Shown here in pieces: positions 42,930 to 51,939 of a stretch of DNA of 64,000 nt (within the stretch, counting starts at the first letter, position 1; every line of letters begins with the position of its first letter). The notes beneath the pieces were generated by a model that did not search any database, was not told where the DNA came from, and worked only from the letters and a program-made list of their open reading frames with translations. Both the position numbers and the translations under genes were made by a program. The stretch is from Kiloniella spongiae (lineage in GTDB: Bacteria > Pseudomonadota > Alphaproteobacteria > Kiloniellales > Kiloniellaceae), in assembly GCF_001026905.1 (NCBI RefSeq), contig NZ_LAQL01000003.1:62001-126000 (forward strand), written 5' to 3'.

Positions 42930-43293
42930 TTTTCAGCCATATAGAAAAATCTTTAATTGTTATTTTATCTGTTAGTAAATCCAATACTCTAATCGTACCT
43001 TCGGCTTCAGGGATAAAACTTGGCTTGCCATTAATTCGTAAAAAAACCAGACAAGATGCGATTGCAGTTCGTTTATTCCCATCTATAAAGGGGTGATTCT
43101 TGCCAATAGAATGACAGTAAGTGGCCGCCAGTTCCCATATTGATGGCGTAGGGGTTGTGTAATGTTCCGCATCTTTTGGCCGTTGAACGGCTGAGATTAG
43201 TAATCCCTTGTCCCGAATGCCTTCTGGTCCGCCGTATTGTCGTAGTGAATATTGATGTATTCCCAGAACAATTTCCGGTGTCAGCCATTTCAC
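42916..43293 (-). CDS. doc: Doc (death on curing) toxin, Fic superfamily
   Basis: 125 residues, the full length of Doc. The Fic-type motif HPFIDGNKR at 67-75 contains His67, Asp71 and Lys74. The lysine in place of the Fic glycine marks Doc kinases, which phosphorylate elongation factor Tu and halt translation. The N-terminal TPEIVLGIHQYSLRQYGGPEGIRDKG is typical of the family. It overlaps its antitoxin gene by four bases, so the two are translationally coupled. Its C-terminus runs into the transporter remnant. It is probably active, as no key residue is missing. Confidence 0.93.
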   Translation of the reverse strand: MKWLTPEIVLGIHQYSLRQYGGPEGIRDKGLLISAVQRPKDAEHYTTPTPSIWELAATYCHSIGKNHPFIDGNKRTAIASCLVFLRINGKPSFIPEAEGTIRVLDLLTDKITIKDFSIWLKNATY

Positions 43294-43514
43294 TTGGCGA
43301 GTTCTTTCATCATGTTGGGGTGCTTGTCCATGATTTCCCGCGCTGCTTCCATTGCAGTCTCAAAATCCGGATCATACTTTTGCAACATGATTCCTGACGG
43401 TGTTTCGGATATGTACAGGGTATCACCTTCATCTATGCGATGCCGCTTGAGGACATCTGTCAGGGTTACAGAAAGTGAGTTCCCAACTTTTCGTACTTTA
43501 GCGGTATTGGGCAT
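43290..43514 (-). CDS. AbrB/MazE-type antitoxin of the Doc module
   Basis: 74 residues. The N-terminal SpoVT/AbrB swapped-hairpin domain is clear (AKVRKVGNSLSVTLTDVLKRHRIDEGDTLYI). The C-terminal 25 residues (DPDFETAMEAAREIMDKHPNMM) form the flexible helix that should cover Doc. Doc usually pairs with a Phd-type antitoxin; the AbrB type is the known alternative. An AT-rich palindrome just upstream is the probable autoregulatory site. The gene order antitoxin-toxin with overlap is standard. Confidence 0.9.
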   Translation of the reverse strand: MPNTAKVRKVGNSLSVTLTDVLKRHRIDEGDTLYISETPSGIMLQKYDPDFETAMEAAREIMDKHPNMMKELAK

Positions 43515-43561
43515 AATTTATTCCGTTTTAAAAATGATACTATTTTATAAATCATACATAT

Positions 43562-43582
43562 AATTATACATATTGTATAATT
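43562..43582. promoter_or_regulatory. palindrome in the toxin-antitoxin promoter
   Basis: AATTATAC and GTATAATT are perfect eight-base arms around ATATT, 48 bases before the antitoxin start. It overlaps likely minus-strand promoter sequence and suits AbrB-type autorepression. Confidence 0.55.
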
Positions 43583-43604
43583 TTTTGAATTGCAAAGGCG
43601 CTTT

Positions 43605-44561
43605 TTACTTATCATCAACAACTTCGCGCTCTCTTTTGCGCACCGCAGAACGGTGGACAGTGTAAAAGGTTGAGGCAACGATGATGCTGGCCCCAAGAAG
43701 CGTCCAGATCGTTGGAATTTCAGCGAAAAAGAGAATGCCGATCCCGGTGGCAAAGAGCAGGCGCACGTATTCTACCTGTGCCACTGTGACAGCTTCGGCT
43801 ACGCGATAGGCCTGGATATAAAACCACTGCATGGCTGATAGCAGTAAGGCGATCAGGATAATAATCAAAACTTCGCTCAGGGTCGGGGCTGTCCAATACC
43901 ACCAAGCGGGGCCGGCCATGAAGAGAGTTACAAGAAGAGATTGGTAAACCATGATGGTTGATGGCTTGTCGATCTGTGACACCTTGCGTAGAATGATCAT
44001 GATGGCAGCGACAAAGAACGCCGAGATCACCGCCAGAAGCGCATAGATGTTGAACTCTCCGGTATCGGGGCGAATGATCACCAGCACGCCGATAAAGCCA
44101 ATAATTGTAACCGACCAACGGCGTATCCCCACTACTTCGTGCAGAAAAACGATGGCAAGCAAAGTCGTAAAGAGAGTGCGGACGAAGCCTATGGCAGTGA
44201 CTTCTGCCAAGGGCATATAGACAACGGCAGTGAATCCTGCACTCATGGCGATGAAAGAAAAAGCACCCCGTATCAGGTAAAGTTTCCAGACACTGGTTTT
44301 TAAGGCGGCTGATCCTGATTTAATTATAATTGGCGCGACCATAAGAAGGGCAAAAAGCTGGCGAATAAAAAGGATTTCAAAAACAGGCACACGCTGACCA
44401 ACTACCTTAATCAAGGCCCCCATAATCGAACCACTTAGGGTAGCGAGAAGCACGAGAATAGCCCCGCGGATATTACCGGGAATTCTATTCCATCGCCCCG
44501 AAAATTTGGGAAGGCGATCCTCTAACCAGTATGTTGATATGCGTTCAGGAACGAACTGCAT
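43605..44561 (-). CDS. EamA/DMT family transporter
   Basis: 318 residues with ten hydrophobic segments arranged as two five-helix EamA repeats (about 35-165 and 175-305). Typical marks are GSIMGALIKVVGQRVPVFEILFIRQLFALLMVAP at the start of repeat one and the LLGASIIVASTF end of repeat two. DMT proteins export small metabolites such as amino acids or take up nucleotide sugars; the substrate is unknown. The first 30 residues are polar and cytoplasmic. It is a single gene upstream of the toxin-antitoxin module, with 90 bases between them. Confidence 0.9.
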   Translation of the reverse strand: MQFVPERISTYWLEDRLPKFSGRWNRIPGNIRGAILVLLATLSGSIMGALIKVVGQRVPVFEILFIRQLFALLMVAPIIIKSGSAALKTSVWKLYLIRGAFSFIAMSAGFTAVVYMPLAEVTAIGFVRTLFTTLLAIVFLHEVVGIRRWSVTIIGFIGVLVIIRPDTGEFNIYALLAVISAFFVAAIMIILRKVSQIDKPSTIMVYQSLLVTLFMAGPAWWYWTAPTLSEVLIIILIALLLSAMQWFYIQAYRVAEAVTVAQVEYVRLLFATGIGILFFAEIPTIWTLLGASIIVASTFYTVHRSAVRKREREVVDDK

Positions 44562-44622
44562 GGTGACAAATGTCCTCTGTTATCTCAACCGTGATCCATC
44601 AAAATGGGGGGACGGAAGTGAC

Positions 44623-44642
44623 TGACCTGTCAAAACAGGTCA
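44623..44642. promoter_or_regulatory. TGACCTGT palindrome upstream of the EamA gene
   Basis: TGACCTGT and ACAGGTCA are perfect eight-base arms with a CAAA spacer, about 62 bases before the EamA start. It looks like a dimeric regulator site. The rest of 44562-44958 shows no convincing gene. Confidence 0.5.
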
Positions 44643-44958
44643 AGGTAATACGACGTCCTGTTAAGATGACCTACAAGACATTCTGGCGTCAGTTCTTTGA
44701 TCTTCTCATTAATTCAGCAAAGGCTGGTCTTGTTGGAAAGTAGGGCAGGACCCAGTATTAGATGTGTAAACAAAGAGGTCTGTTGAAGTTTGTAAACAGA
44801 CAAAAAGCTGTGCAATTAGAAAGAACTTGGAGTTAATAACAGCTTGCGCCTCTTTTAATGAGGATGCAATGAAGATTTGTTGCATATAGATGTAACGGTT
44901 TGCAATCATCCGGCCTTGGGTCTGGATTTATCCACTAATTTTACCTTTCATTAATTCG

Positions 44959-45300
44959 CTAGGATGTGTTCTTAATAACATTGCATTGTGAGGCAGTCCT
45001 TTTACATGCATCCGAACTTTCCCGGCAGCAATTTTCTGTCAGAAAGCCTATAAGATTCTCTATACCATTGTCTTCAACAGCGTAAATGATTTGGCGTTCA
45101 AACCGCCAACTGCGTAATAACCCGGTTCGCTGTAGATGCCCAAGGTGTCTCGACATGGTGGAAATGTTGACATCAAGCCTTGTTGATATTTCAGTGACAG
45201 GTAATCCTACAGGTCCTTGCTCGACTAGTAACCGATAGGTATCCAATCTTGTCTTTTGCCCAAGTGCGAGAAGGGCGGCAATTGCTTCTTTAGAATTCAT
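44959..45300 (-). CDS. ArsR family repressor with C-terminal Cys motif
   Basis: 113-114 residues from ATG 45300 (AAGG directly upstream); the frame extends to 45348 through the operator. The winged helix is standard: LLALGQKTRLDTYRLLVEQGPVGLPVTEISTRLDVNISTMSRHLGHLQRTGLL. The C-terminus carries a vicinal pair then a third cysteine (NCCRESSDAC), like the As(III) site of Acidithiobacillus-type ArsR proteins (CC followed by C seven residues on; eight here). That suggests sensing of arsenite or antimonite. It is divergent from an MFS exporter gene 64 bases away, its likely target. Confidence 0.88.
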   Translation of the reverse strand: MNSKEAIAALLALGQKTRLDTYRLLVEQGPVGLPVTEISTRLDVNISTMSRHLGHLQRTGLLRSWRFERQIIYAVEDNGIENLIGFLTENCCRESSDACKRTASQCNVIKNTS

Positions 45301-45313
45301 CCTTGCGTTATAG

Positions 45314-45341
45314 TGCAAATGTGCAAATATGTAAATATGCA
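45314..45341. promoter_or_regulatory. probable ArsR operator
   Basis: The 28 bases TGCAAATGTGCAAATATG... ending AAATATGCA are made of overlapping imperfect inverted and direct repeats of TGCAAAT. They lie between the divergent ArsR and MFS starts. Confidence 0.5.
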
Positions 45342-45364
45342 GCAACAATTACGAGGGTGCATTT

Positions 45365-46543
45365 ATGTCTGAGCCTTCATCAATAATCCGCCGCGCGGGC
45401 TGGCTGTTCCTCGCTGCTCCATTCTTTGGTATTTCGACAGGTGCGTTGTTTCCACTTGTCGCTCTGGAGCTTGATCGATTGAATTTTGGTGAAGCCTTTG
45501 TTGGTTCTGTTACATCGCTCTATTACGCAGGATCTATGACAGGTGCTCTTACTTACGGATGGGTTCTACGCCGAATTGGTTATAAGGTTGCGTTTTTCCT
45601 CATGGCGATGTTTGCTGGCTCGGCAGCTTTTTTACTGGCACAGTTTGACGATGCGGTTATGTGGCTTGTCCTGCGGTTTCTTGGTGGTTATGCTCTTGGT
45701 GCCTACTATATCGTTGTTGACAGCTGGGTATCTGCACTAGGCACCCGAACTACCCGCGGGCGTCTTATTGCTAGTTTTGAAACCCTACGCCTGCTAGCAA
45801 CCGCTATTGGTCCATCGATTATCATCGTGGCGGTAACGAAGGCCAGTTTCATGATAGTTGCTGTCATCTATACGATTTCATTTATCCCTGCGTTGTTGAA
45901 TGATACGCCAAACTTGAAAGTAAAACCCAATGAACACTCAAACGGAATTTTAACTTTAGTCCGGTGTTTTCCGTTTGCTCTTACTATTGCGTTTTGTGGC
46001 GGGATTGCGAATGCCAGTTTTTATGGTTTAAGTGCAGTGTACGCAAATGGGTTGGGATACGGCACCATTCAAATTGCTTTGTTCGTCGGTATTGTCCTTG
46101 TCGCTCCTGCCGTTATCGCTTTGCCCGTTGGCGCCTTTTCTGACCGATTTGGACGTATGCCGGTTGCGCTGTTCATTGCGTGCCTCTCAATGCTCGCCTG
46201 TCTTTTTGCATCCCTTGTACAACCCACGTCATTCTGGTTGGTCACGATGGTAAGTGTTGTCGCTGGTGGTTGCCTGGTCCCCCTTTACGTGCTCGGATTC
46301 AGTCGCATCGTTGATGCTGTGGGTGAACAGGATGTAATCTCTGCGACAACCGCAGGCTTACTCAGTTACAGTTTTGGTGCACTTTTGGGACCTGTTATTT
46401 CTGGATATTCAATGGAATTAGTTGGTCCGGCCGGACTTTATGTATTTCTTGGATTTGTTGCCTTAATTGCAATTCTGCTGATTGTTGCTGACATGTGCCT
46501 ATCGCGATGCTGTCCAGAAACCTTTAGAATGGTAGATGCGTGA
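45365..46543 (+). CDS. MFS transporter, probable arsenic-responsive exporter
   Basis: 392 residues with 12 hydrophobic segments and the MFS loop motif between helices 2 and 3 (GWVLRRIGYKVAF) and again in the second half (GAFSDRFGRMPVAL). It is in the YcaD-like size range. MFS proteins exchange substrate by proton antiport. Divergence from an ArsR protein with an arsenite-type cysteine site suggests it exports arsenite, antimonite or an organoarsenical, as ArsK and ArsJ do; no GAPDH gene (expected with ArsJ) is nearby. ACGAGGGTGC precedes the ATG. The substrate is an inference from context. Confidence 0.88.
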   Translation: MSEPSSIIRRAGWLFLAAPFFGISTGALFPLVALELDRLNFGEAFVGSVTSLYYAGSMTGALTYGWVLRRIGYKVAFFLMAMFAGSAAFLLAQFDDAVMWLVLRFLGGYALGAYYIVVDSWVSALGTRTTRGRLIASFETLRLLATAIGPSIIIVAVTKASFMIVAVIYTISFIPALLNDTPNLKVKPNEHSNGILTLVRCFPFALTIAFCGGIANASFYGLSAVYANGLGYGTIQIALFVGIVLVAPAVIALPVGAFSDRFGRMPVALFIACLSMLACLFASLVQPTSFWLVTMVSVVAGGCLVPLYVLGFSRIVDAVGEQDVISATTAGLLSYSFGALLGPVISGYSMELVGPAGLYVFLGFVALIAILLIVADMCLSRCCPETFRMVDA

Positions 46544-46736
46544 TAACAACGTCTAACAGGCAAAATTTTATCTAAGCATTTTTATAGCGGAAGGTGATGA
46601 TGATTAAAGGCTAATTGTCGTCTATAATCGCTTTTGGCATCAGGGGACTAAGATTATGATCCGATTTATATTCGCAATTAATTTGAATCCAAATAAATGG
46701 ATAAATGCAAGCAGTTACATGTAGGGCAATTTTAAA

Positions 46737-47294
46737 TTAAATTGCCGCTTGTTCTATGCAAATTTTTTCACTTCCAGCATCGCTAAGAGGCTCTTTTAGT
46801 AGATCGCAAAAATGCGGAGAACCTGATGGATTGTTTTTCCTGAAGTGTCGACAGGTATTGCATATACCAAAAGGTTTATTGCCATCACTTCTCAGTTTGG
46901 CGAGGAGTAATTTTTCCAGAGCAGTCGTGATGTCTTTCTGATCGTTGGCAGGAAGATCAGATAGTATTTTCTGAAAAGGTTGCAGTGCGTCTTCCTTGGC
47001 AAGATTTTTCCCTGCTGTTGTTAGCTCCAGAGCCACTGAACGTTTGTCATGTAAATCTTGAGTTTTGACCACAAAACCCTTTTTTTCCAACGACATCAAT
47101 GTCTGGGATATCGTGCCTTTGGTCGCGCCGAGATAGCTAGTTAGGGCACCGGGGCTACGAGAAAAACGATTAGCCTGGGCGAGATAACGCAAGGCATCCC
47201 ATTGTGCAGGCTTGAGACCTTCGGCGTGACCATCGTGGTTAACCAAGCGGGAAATTCGGGATAATAGACTGATAAATTGCCGTGGTTTGTTCAT
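46737..47294 (-). CDS. MarR family regulator with C-terminal cysteine motif
   Basis: 185 residues. The winged helix is typical (LKPAQWDALRYLAQANRFSRSPGALTSYLGATKGTISQTLMSLEKKGFV). After residue about 145 a short extension holds CNTCRHFRKNN...HFCDLL...KICIEQ; four cysteines and a histidine could hold zinc or an iron-sulfur cluster, or respond to oxidants. It is divergent from a secreted-protein gene, and a 13-base inverted repeat lies between them, near its own start. It may sense thiol stress and control the secreted protein and redoxin genes. Confidence 0.88.
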   Translation of the reverse strand: MNKPRQFISLLSRISRLVNHDGHAEGLKPAQWDALRYLAQANRFSRSPGALTSYLGATKGTISQTLMSLEKKGFVVKTQDLHDKRSVALELTTAGKNLAKEDALQPFQKILSDLPANDQKDITTALEKLLLAKLRSDGNKPFGICNTCRHFRKNNPSGSPHFCDLLKEPLSDAGSEKICIEQAAI

Positions 47295-47299
47295 TCAGG

Positions 47300-47377
47300 A
47301 ATAGTATCGACTAAAAACAATTCTTGCAAGTGTGAATAAATATGTTATGTATAAATAAGTTTCGAGTCGATACTATT
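47300..47377. promoter_or_regulatory. 13-bp inverted repeat between marR and the secreted-protein gene
   Basis: AATAGTATCGACT (47300-47312) and AGTCGATACTATT (47365-47377) are perfect inverted copies 52 bases apart. Each lies next to one of the divergent start regions and both are probable MarR-type half-operators. Confidence 0.65.
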
Positions 47378-47409
47378 GTTAAGTGGCAATAAAGAAGGAG
47401 TAATAAAAT

Positions 47410-48195
47410 ATGACAAATTTTCTCAATAAAAACCGCGCTTATCTGATACCTTTTGCTTTTGCGACAGGGATCTTTGTCGGGGCAGGATCTCTTGTCAGTA
47501 CAGAAGTAATGGCGCATGACATAAAAAGCTCAGTGGACAAAAATATCACGCCACCCTTTGATATTATTAAGGCCTCTGCCAATACTGATGGACGCTGGGC
47601 AACGTTCTTGATGGAGTTGGCTGGAGAGACTGGAACCATTACGCCAGAAGTAACTGGTGCGTTCCGTGGTTCATCGGTTTTTGCTTATGTTTGGCCAACT
47701 AAAATTGACCCATCAGGTGTGGGCTTTACCCCTAATTCTGGTGTGTTGGCATTAGCCATTACATCCCACCCTGACTTTGACGATACACCGCTTTATGATG
47801 AAAATAATGATGGTGACCCTGCGAATGATGGCAAGACTTGGCATGCTCATTGGGCTGTTCTTGCTCAAGATGAAGCATGTGGTGCAGGTTTTAAAGTTCG
47901 GGAAATTTCTCCCGGACAAGATATTGTGCCCGCCACCATGCCTGATCTGCCGATCGCCCTGGATGCACCGGGGCAAAGTCCCATTTTATTTGATAACCAG
48001 CTAAAGGTAACGTTGCCGGTCAAAGGTGCGGAAGGTGCTCATTTTGATGCTATGACAGCGGTACTTAATGTGTCTGATGAAAACAGTCATAACCCCTTGC
48101 TCTGTGTAAATCAGGCCCACGATGTGGCTTCGGGGGATCTCTCTTTCCCTGGTATCATCATGAAGAAAGGGGAGACTAATCTCACTTCTGATTAA
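47410..48195 (+). CDS. secreted protein of unknown function
   Basis: 261 residues from ATG 47410 with AAGGAGTAATAAAAT upstream. A signal peptide at 1-35 ends near VMA. The mature protein has an EF-like acidic loop DENNDGDPANDG near 138-149, a WHAHWAVL segment, and cysteines in DEACGAGF and LLCVNQ that could pair. I do not recognise the family. It is divergent from the MarR gene and followed by a terminator and then a redoxin gene. Control by MarR through the inverted repeat is likely. A periplasmic metal or redox role is conceivable but unproved. Confidence 0.75.
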   Translation: MTNFLNKNRAYLIPFAFATGIFVGAGSLVSTEVMAHDIKSSVDKNITPPFDIIKASANTDGRWATFLMELAGETGTITPEVTGAFRGSSVFAYVWPTKIDPSGVGFTPNSGVLALAITSHPDFDDTPLYDENNDGDPANDGKTWHAHWAVLAQDEACGAGFKVREISPGQDIVPATMPDLPIALDAPGQSPILFDNQLKVTLPVKGAEGAHFDAMTAVLNVSDENSHNPLLCVNQAHDVASGDLSFPGIIMKKGETNLTSD

Positions 48196-48231
48196 CCTAG
48201 ATCCGATTAGCTGTTCAAAGCTTTCTGGTCT

Positions 48232-48281
48232 TCCCTGCCAAAGAAAAATTCCAGAGAAAAATCCCCCTTCTTTGGCAGGGA
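48232..48281 (+). terminator. inverted repeat downstream of the secreted-protein gene
   Basis: TCCCTGCCAAAGAA and TTCTTTGGCAGGGA are perfect 14-base arms around a 22-base loop. There is no T-run after it, so it may be an mRNA-stabilising hairpin rather than a terminator. Confidence 0.55.
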
Positions 48282-48417
48282 TACTATGGGCGAAACAAAA
48301 ATGACGAGAAATCTGCCAATGACCAGATCGCGGTCTCTTTGGTGGTGACGACCCATTATCAGATGATCGCAGAAACCAATGCTTATTGACGTGATCAAGA
48401 ATTCAAGGAAGATGAAA

Positions 48418-48978
48418 ATGACAGGTGAATTTCAACGAGCACCAGAACTACAAATATCCCAATGGATGAATAGTGATGAAGACATTAACTTAAAGAGTTG
48501 TCTTGGAAAGGTCGTACTAATCGAAGCCTTTCAGATGCTTTGTCCCGGGTGTGTCGAACATGGGCTGCCTCAAGCTCAGAAAGCTCAACAGCTGTTCTCA
48601 TCGGATGATCTTATTGTGTTGGGTTTGCACTCTGTTTTTGAACACCACACTGCCATGGGGCCTGAAAGCCTAAAGGCCTTTTTGTACGAGTACCGTATTA
48701 CGTTTCCGGTTGGCATCGATATGCCGGCAGGCCAGGGTCCAATCCCAAAGACCATGGCAAGTTACCAGCTACAAGGAACGCCAACTCTACTCCTTATTGA
48801 TCGCCAAGGGAGGCTAAGGCGACAAAAGTTCGGAATAATGTCAGACCTACAACTCGGCGCCGAAATTATGGCTTTGATGAAGGAACAGCCATTTAAGGTT
48901 GATCTGGGCAGGGGGCAAATTTCTGATGAAGAACAGGGAAAAGAAATTCCCTGTGACGAGACGGGTTGTCGTGCTTGA
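48418..48978 (+). CDS. TlpA/redoxin-type thioredoxin-fold protein
   Basis: 186 residues from ATG 48418 (AAGGA nine bases upstream). The active site is CPGC (Cys42 and Cys45) following the KVVLIEAFQMLCPGC strand, and the cis-proline is in GTPTLLLIDRQG. An inserted helix region after the active site fits TlpA/ResA-like redoxins. There is no signal peptide or membrane anchor, so it should work in the cytoplasm. A C-terminal tail with two more cysteines (CDETGC) is unusual. It lies 222 bases behind the secreted-protein gene and could be under the same MarR control. Confidence 0.85.
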   Translation: MTGEFQRAPELQISQWMNSDEDINLKSCLGKVVLIEAFQMLCPGCVEHGLPQAQKAQQLFSSDDLIVLGLHSVFEHHTAMGPESLKAFLYEYRITFPVGIDMPAGQGPIPKTMASYQLQGTPTLLLIDRQGRLRRQKFGIMSDLQLGAEIMALMKEQPFKVDLGRGQISDEEQGKEIPCDETGCRA

Positions 48979-49124
48979 TGAGATTTTTTTAATAAGGATG
49001 TATTAGAGAGAGCTTATATGTATGATGATTTATAATATGATTCATGGAGCATTTTTATTTATTATCATCGTGTTGGCTTGTTTATTGGGGGAGAAGGAAG
49101 TCCCGCAAGTTTCCTTCTGAAAAA

Positions 49125-49862
49125 ATGGACATTATTTTAACAATTATATTTTGCGTATTTATAATATTTTTCGTGAGAAGTTTGTCACGTAGAAGATACG
49201 CGAAAAGACAAAAATTTATTGATAACTATAGATTTCCGGTAAAAATCACAGAGCGAATATTAGAGACATATCCTCATTTAACGGAAGCACAGGTAAGAGA
49301 AGTGATCTCAGGGCTTAGGGATTATTTTTATCTCTGCAGTCGTGCTCCAAAAGGGATGGTCTCGATGCCTTCGCAGGTTGTGGATGTTGCTTGGCATGAA
49401 TTTATTCTTTTCACCCGTGAGTATCATGATTTTTGTAAAAAGGCTTTCGGTCGTTTTCTTCATCATACACCTGCAGAGGCGATGAAAAGCCCTACCAATG
49501 CCCAAGAAGGGATTAAGAGAGCATGGCGACTGGCGTGTGAGTTGGAAGATCTTGTCACCAATACAAGGCAAAAGAAGAAGGGGCTTTCTTTGTCTAAAGA
49601 CCCTCTGCCTCGTCTCTTCGAGATAGATCGTAAACTAAAAATTCCAAACGGTTTTTATTATAAACGCGATTGTTTAGATGGCAAAAAGATGGAGTTTTGT
49701 ACAAATAACATTGGCTGTTCTACTGCTTTAAGCACCTATGGATTATCAGGTGCATTAGCAATTATGCATGAGCCTTCATGGACCAGTCTTGATTACGCCA
49801 GCGGTAACAACGGAACCGATAGTAGTGGTTATGGTGGCGACAGTGGTTGCGGAAGTGATTAG
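49125..49862 (+). CDS. glycine-rich-domain family membrane-anchored protein
   Basis: About 245 residues from ATG 49125. A membrane helix at about 2-20 is followed by a basic stretch. Residues about 45-140 carry the conserved core YFYLCSRAPKGMVSMPSQVVDVAWHEFILFTREYHDFC, seen in glycine_rich domain-containing (GRDP-like) proteins. The C-terminus is glycine- and serine-rich with CGSD at the end. The function is unknown. The frame continues upstream to 49044, but the helix begins just after Met49125. The ribosome site is poor in either case. A terminator follows. Confidence 0.75.
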   Translation: MDIILTIIFCVFIIFFVRSLSRRRYAKRQKFIDNYRFPVKITERILETYPHLTEAQVREVISGLRDYFYLCSRAPKGMVSMPSQVVDVAWHEFILFTREYHDFCKKAFGRFLHHTPAEAMKSPTNAQEGIKRAWRLACELEDLVTNTRQKKKGLSLSKDPLPRLFEIDRKLKIPNGFYYKRDCLDGKKMEFCTNNIGCSTALSTYGLSGALAIMHEPSWTSLDYASGNNGTDSSGYGGDSGCGSD

Positions 49863-49874
49863 CTTTTCACACGG

Positions 49875-49907
49875 AATAAACGGGCGACTGATAGCCGCCC
49901 GTTTATT
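49875..49907. terminator. bidirectional terminator
   Basis: AATAAACGGGCG and CGCCCGTTTATT form a perfect 12-base stem with a nine-base loop between two convergent genes. The A/T-rich ends serve both strands. Confidence 0.8.
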
Positions 49908-49918
49908 TACTTTACCCT

Positions 49919-51490
49919 CTATTCAGCGGCACTTTTACCAGCTTCGCCTGAGAACTTCTTGATCTCACCGCTTTTGAGGCGGGCCATATAGCTGTTAAGC
50001 TCTCGTTTAACGATTGGCATCAGGAAGTAAAGGCCGGTGATGTTCACAACGGCCATGGCAAAGATCGCGGCATCCGAGAAGTCGATAACCGGACCCAGGC
50101 TGGCTGCGGCACCAATGACAATAAAGATACAGAATATAATCTTAAAGGTTAGTTCTGCACCTTTGCTTTCACCGAACATATAAGTCCATGCTTTCAGGCC
50201 ATAATAAGACCATGACAGCATTGTAGAGAAAGCAAAAAGAACTACGGCAACGGCTAGCACGTATGGGAACCAATCAAAGGCAGAGGCAAAGGCCGCTGAT
50301 GTCAACGCGACACCGGAAGCACCCGTTGCCGTGACGATTGTGCCACCCTCGACAATGTAGTTCCCTGTTTCAGGATTGATTGTCAACTGACCCGTAATGA
50401 TAATTACCAACGCAGTCATTGTACAGATCACAACAGTATCAATGAAAGGTTCCAGCAAAGAAACAACGCCCTCTGTTACGGGTTCTTTGGTCCGCACGGC
50501 AGAGTGTGCAATTGCAGCAGAACCAACACCAGCTTCGTTAGAGAAGGCCGCACGTTTGAAACCCTGGATCAAAGCGCCAACAAAACCACCGGCAATACCA
50601 AGTCCGGTAAAGGCACCTTCGAAGATTTGGCCAAAAGCCCAACCTATCTGATCTGCATTCATGATAAGAATGACAAGGGCTGCACCGACATAGAGGATGC
50701 CCATGAAAGGCACGACTTTTTCCGTAACATTGGCAATGGATTTGATACCACCGACGATAACCGCAAAAACAACACCCGCGAAAATCAAGCCGGTAATCCA
50801 GCCGGGGTAATCGCCAAAAATGCCTGCGATCTGCGCATGAGCCTGATTGGCCTGAAACATGTTGCCGCCGCCAAGTGCACCAAGAATACAGAAAACGGAA
50901 AACAGGATTGCCAGGAATTTTCCGCAGGGTAATCCGCGCTCGGTAAAACCTTTGGAAATGTAGTACATGGGGCCACCGGAAACAGTGCCGTCTTCATACT
51001 CATTCCTGTATTTCACACCAAGGGTACACTCGGTGAACTTGGATGCCATACCAAGCAATCCGGCAAGGATCATCCAGAAGGTTGCCCCCGGACCACCAAT
51101 ACCGACAGCAACGGCGACGCCAGCGATGTTACCAAGACCGACGGTTCCGGAAAGGGCTGTGGCCAGAGCTTGGAAATGGCTGACTTCACCGGCATCATTG
51201 GGGTCAGAATAATCACCTTTGACCAATGAGATCGCATGGCCAAAGAGGCGAAATTGAACAAAGACAAAATAGAGACTGAAGACGGAAGCTGCGATCACAA
51301 GCCACATAACAATCCAGGGGAAACTTGTGCCGGGGAAGGGGGCAAAGATAAAGTTTACAAACCAGCCGGTTGCGGCCGCAAACCCTGCGTTGATCTGGGC
51401 ATCCAGACTACTGGTTTCTTGTGCTGCTGAAATTGATGTCGTGCTTAAAAAGGCAAGCACAGGCATGAGGATTTTAAAAATTTTATTCAT
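49919..51490 (-). CDS. alanine or glycine:cation symporter (AGCS family)
   Basis: 523 residues with a signal-like N-terminus and about 11 membrane helices. The AGCS signatures are present: [23 protein letters not shown] near 108-130, [31 protein letters not shown], and [21 protein letters not shown] in the second half. These carriers take up D/L-alanine or glycine with sodium, which suits a marine organism. AAGGAG precedes the ATG. A universal stress protein gene lies 11 bases upstream in the same operon. A terminator follows. Confidence 0.95.
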   Translation of the reverse strand: MNKIFKILMPVLAFLSTTSISAAQETSSLDAQINAGFAAATGWFVNFIFAPFPGTSFPWIVMWLVIAASVFSLYFVFVQFRLFGHAISLVKGDYSDPNDAGEVSHFQALATALSGTVGLGNIAGVAVAVGIGGPGATFWMILAGLLGMASKFTECTLGVKYRNEYEDGTVSGGPMYYISKGFTERGLPCGKFLAILFSVFCILGALGGGNMFQANQAHAQIAGIFGDYPGWITGLIFAGVVFAVIVGGIKSIANVTEKVVPFMGILYVGAALVILIMNADQIGWAFGQIFEGAFTGLGIAGGFVGALIQGFKRAAFSNEAGVGSAAIAHSAVRTKEPVTEGVVSLLEPFIDTVVICTMTALVIIITGQLTINPETGNYIVEGGTIVTATGASGVALTSAAFASAFDWFPYVLAVAVVLFAFSTMLSWSYYGLKAWTYMFGESKGAELTFKIIFCIFIVIGAAASLGPVIDFSDAAIFAMAVVNITGLYFLMPIVKRELNSYMARLKSGEIKKFSGEAGKSAAE

Positions 51491-51501
51491 GAGTGCTCTC
51501 C

Positions 51502-51939
51502 TTATCCGACAACTGTGACGGGGACGCTGGCGTGCATGACCAGATTGGCCGTGGCAGTGCCAAAGACACGCTTTACAAAGCCGCCTTCTGACGAGCGGGC
51601 AACAATGATTTGTTCGGCTTTTTCTTCGACGGCAACCGCATCGATAAGCTCGGCTACGTCACCATGGCGAACGATCCCTCTGGCATTGAGGTCGTCTGCT
51701 TTTAATGAAGCTACGGCGGGATCTATAATGCGTTCCATCGCCATTTTTGTTTCTTCTTCACGACGCTTGTGCCGTTGCGAGTTTTCTTCTGCTGTCTGGA
51801 ATGTGTAAGGTGACCACTCGATCACATAGACCACGAGTAATTCGCACCCGCCAATCAGATTGGCAAGTTTTGTCGCGTAGGCAAGGGCACGGTTACCGGA
51901 TTCAGTGCCATCAAGTCCTACAATTAATTTAGCGGACAT
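51502..51939 (-). CDS. universal stress protein (UspA family)
   Basis: 145 residues. The N-terminal strand [23 protein letters not shown] and the C-terminal segment [36 protein letters not shown] carry the ATP-binding G-x2-G-x9-G-S/T type loop in an altered form ([19 protein letters not shown]). Usp proteins bind ATP or AMP and modulate stress and transport. It is the first gene of an operon with the sodium:alanine symporter (11-base gap), a pairing often seen when Usp proteins regulate a secondary transporter. Confidence 0.92.
   Translation of the reverse strand: MSAKLIVGLDGTESGNRALAYATKLANLIGGCELLVVYVIEWSPYTFQTAEENSQRHKRREEETKMAMERIIDPAVASLKADDLNARGIVRHGDVAELIDAVAVEEKAEQIIVARSSEGGFVKRVFGTATANLVMHASVPVTVVG

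Noticed and set aside
44709-44909. 66-residue minus-strand frame between the EamA and ArsR genes
   Set aside because: No ribosome site, no recognisable composition and no neighbour logic; it appears to be a chance frame.
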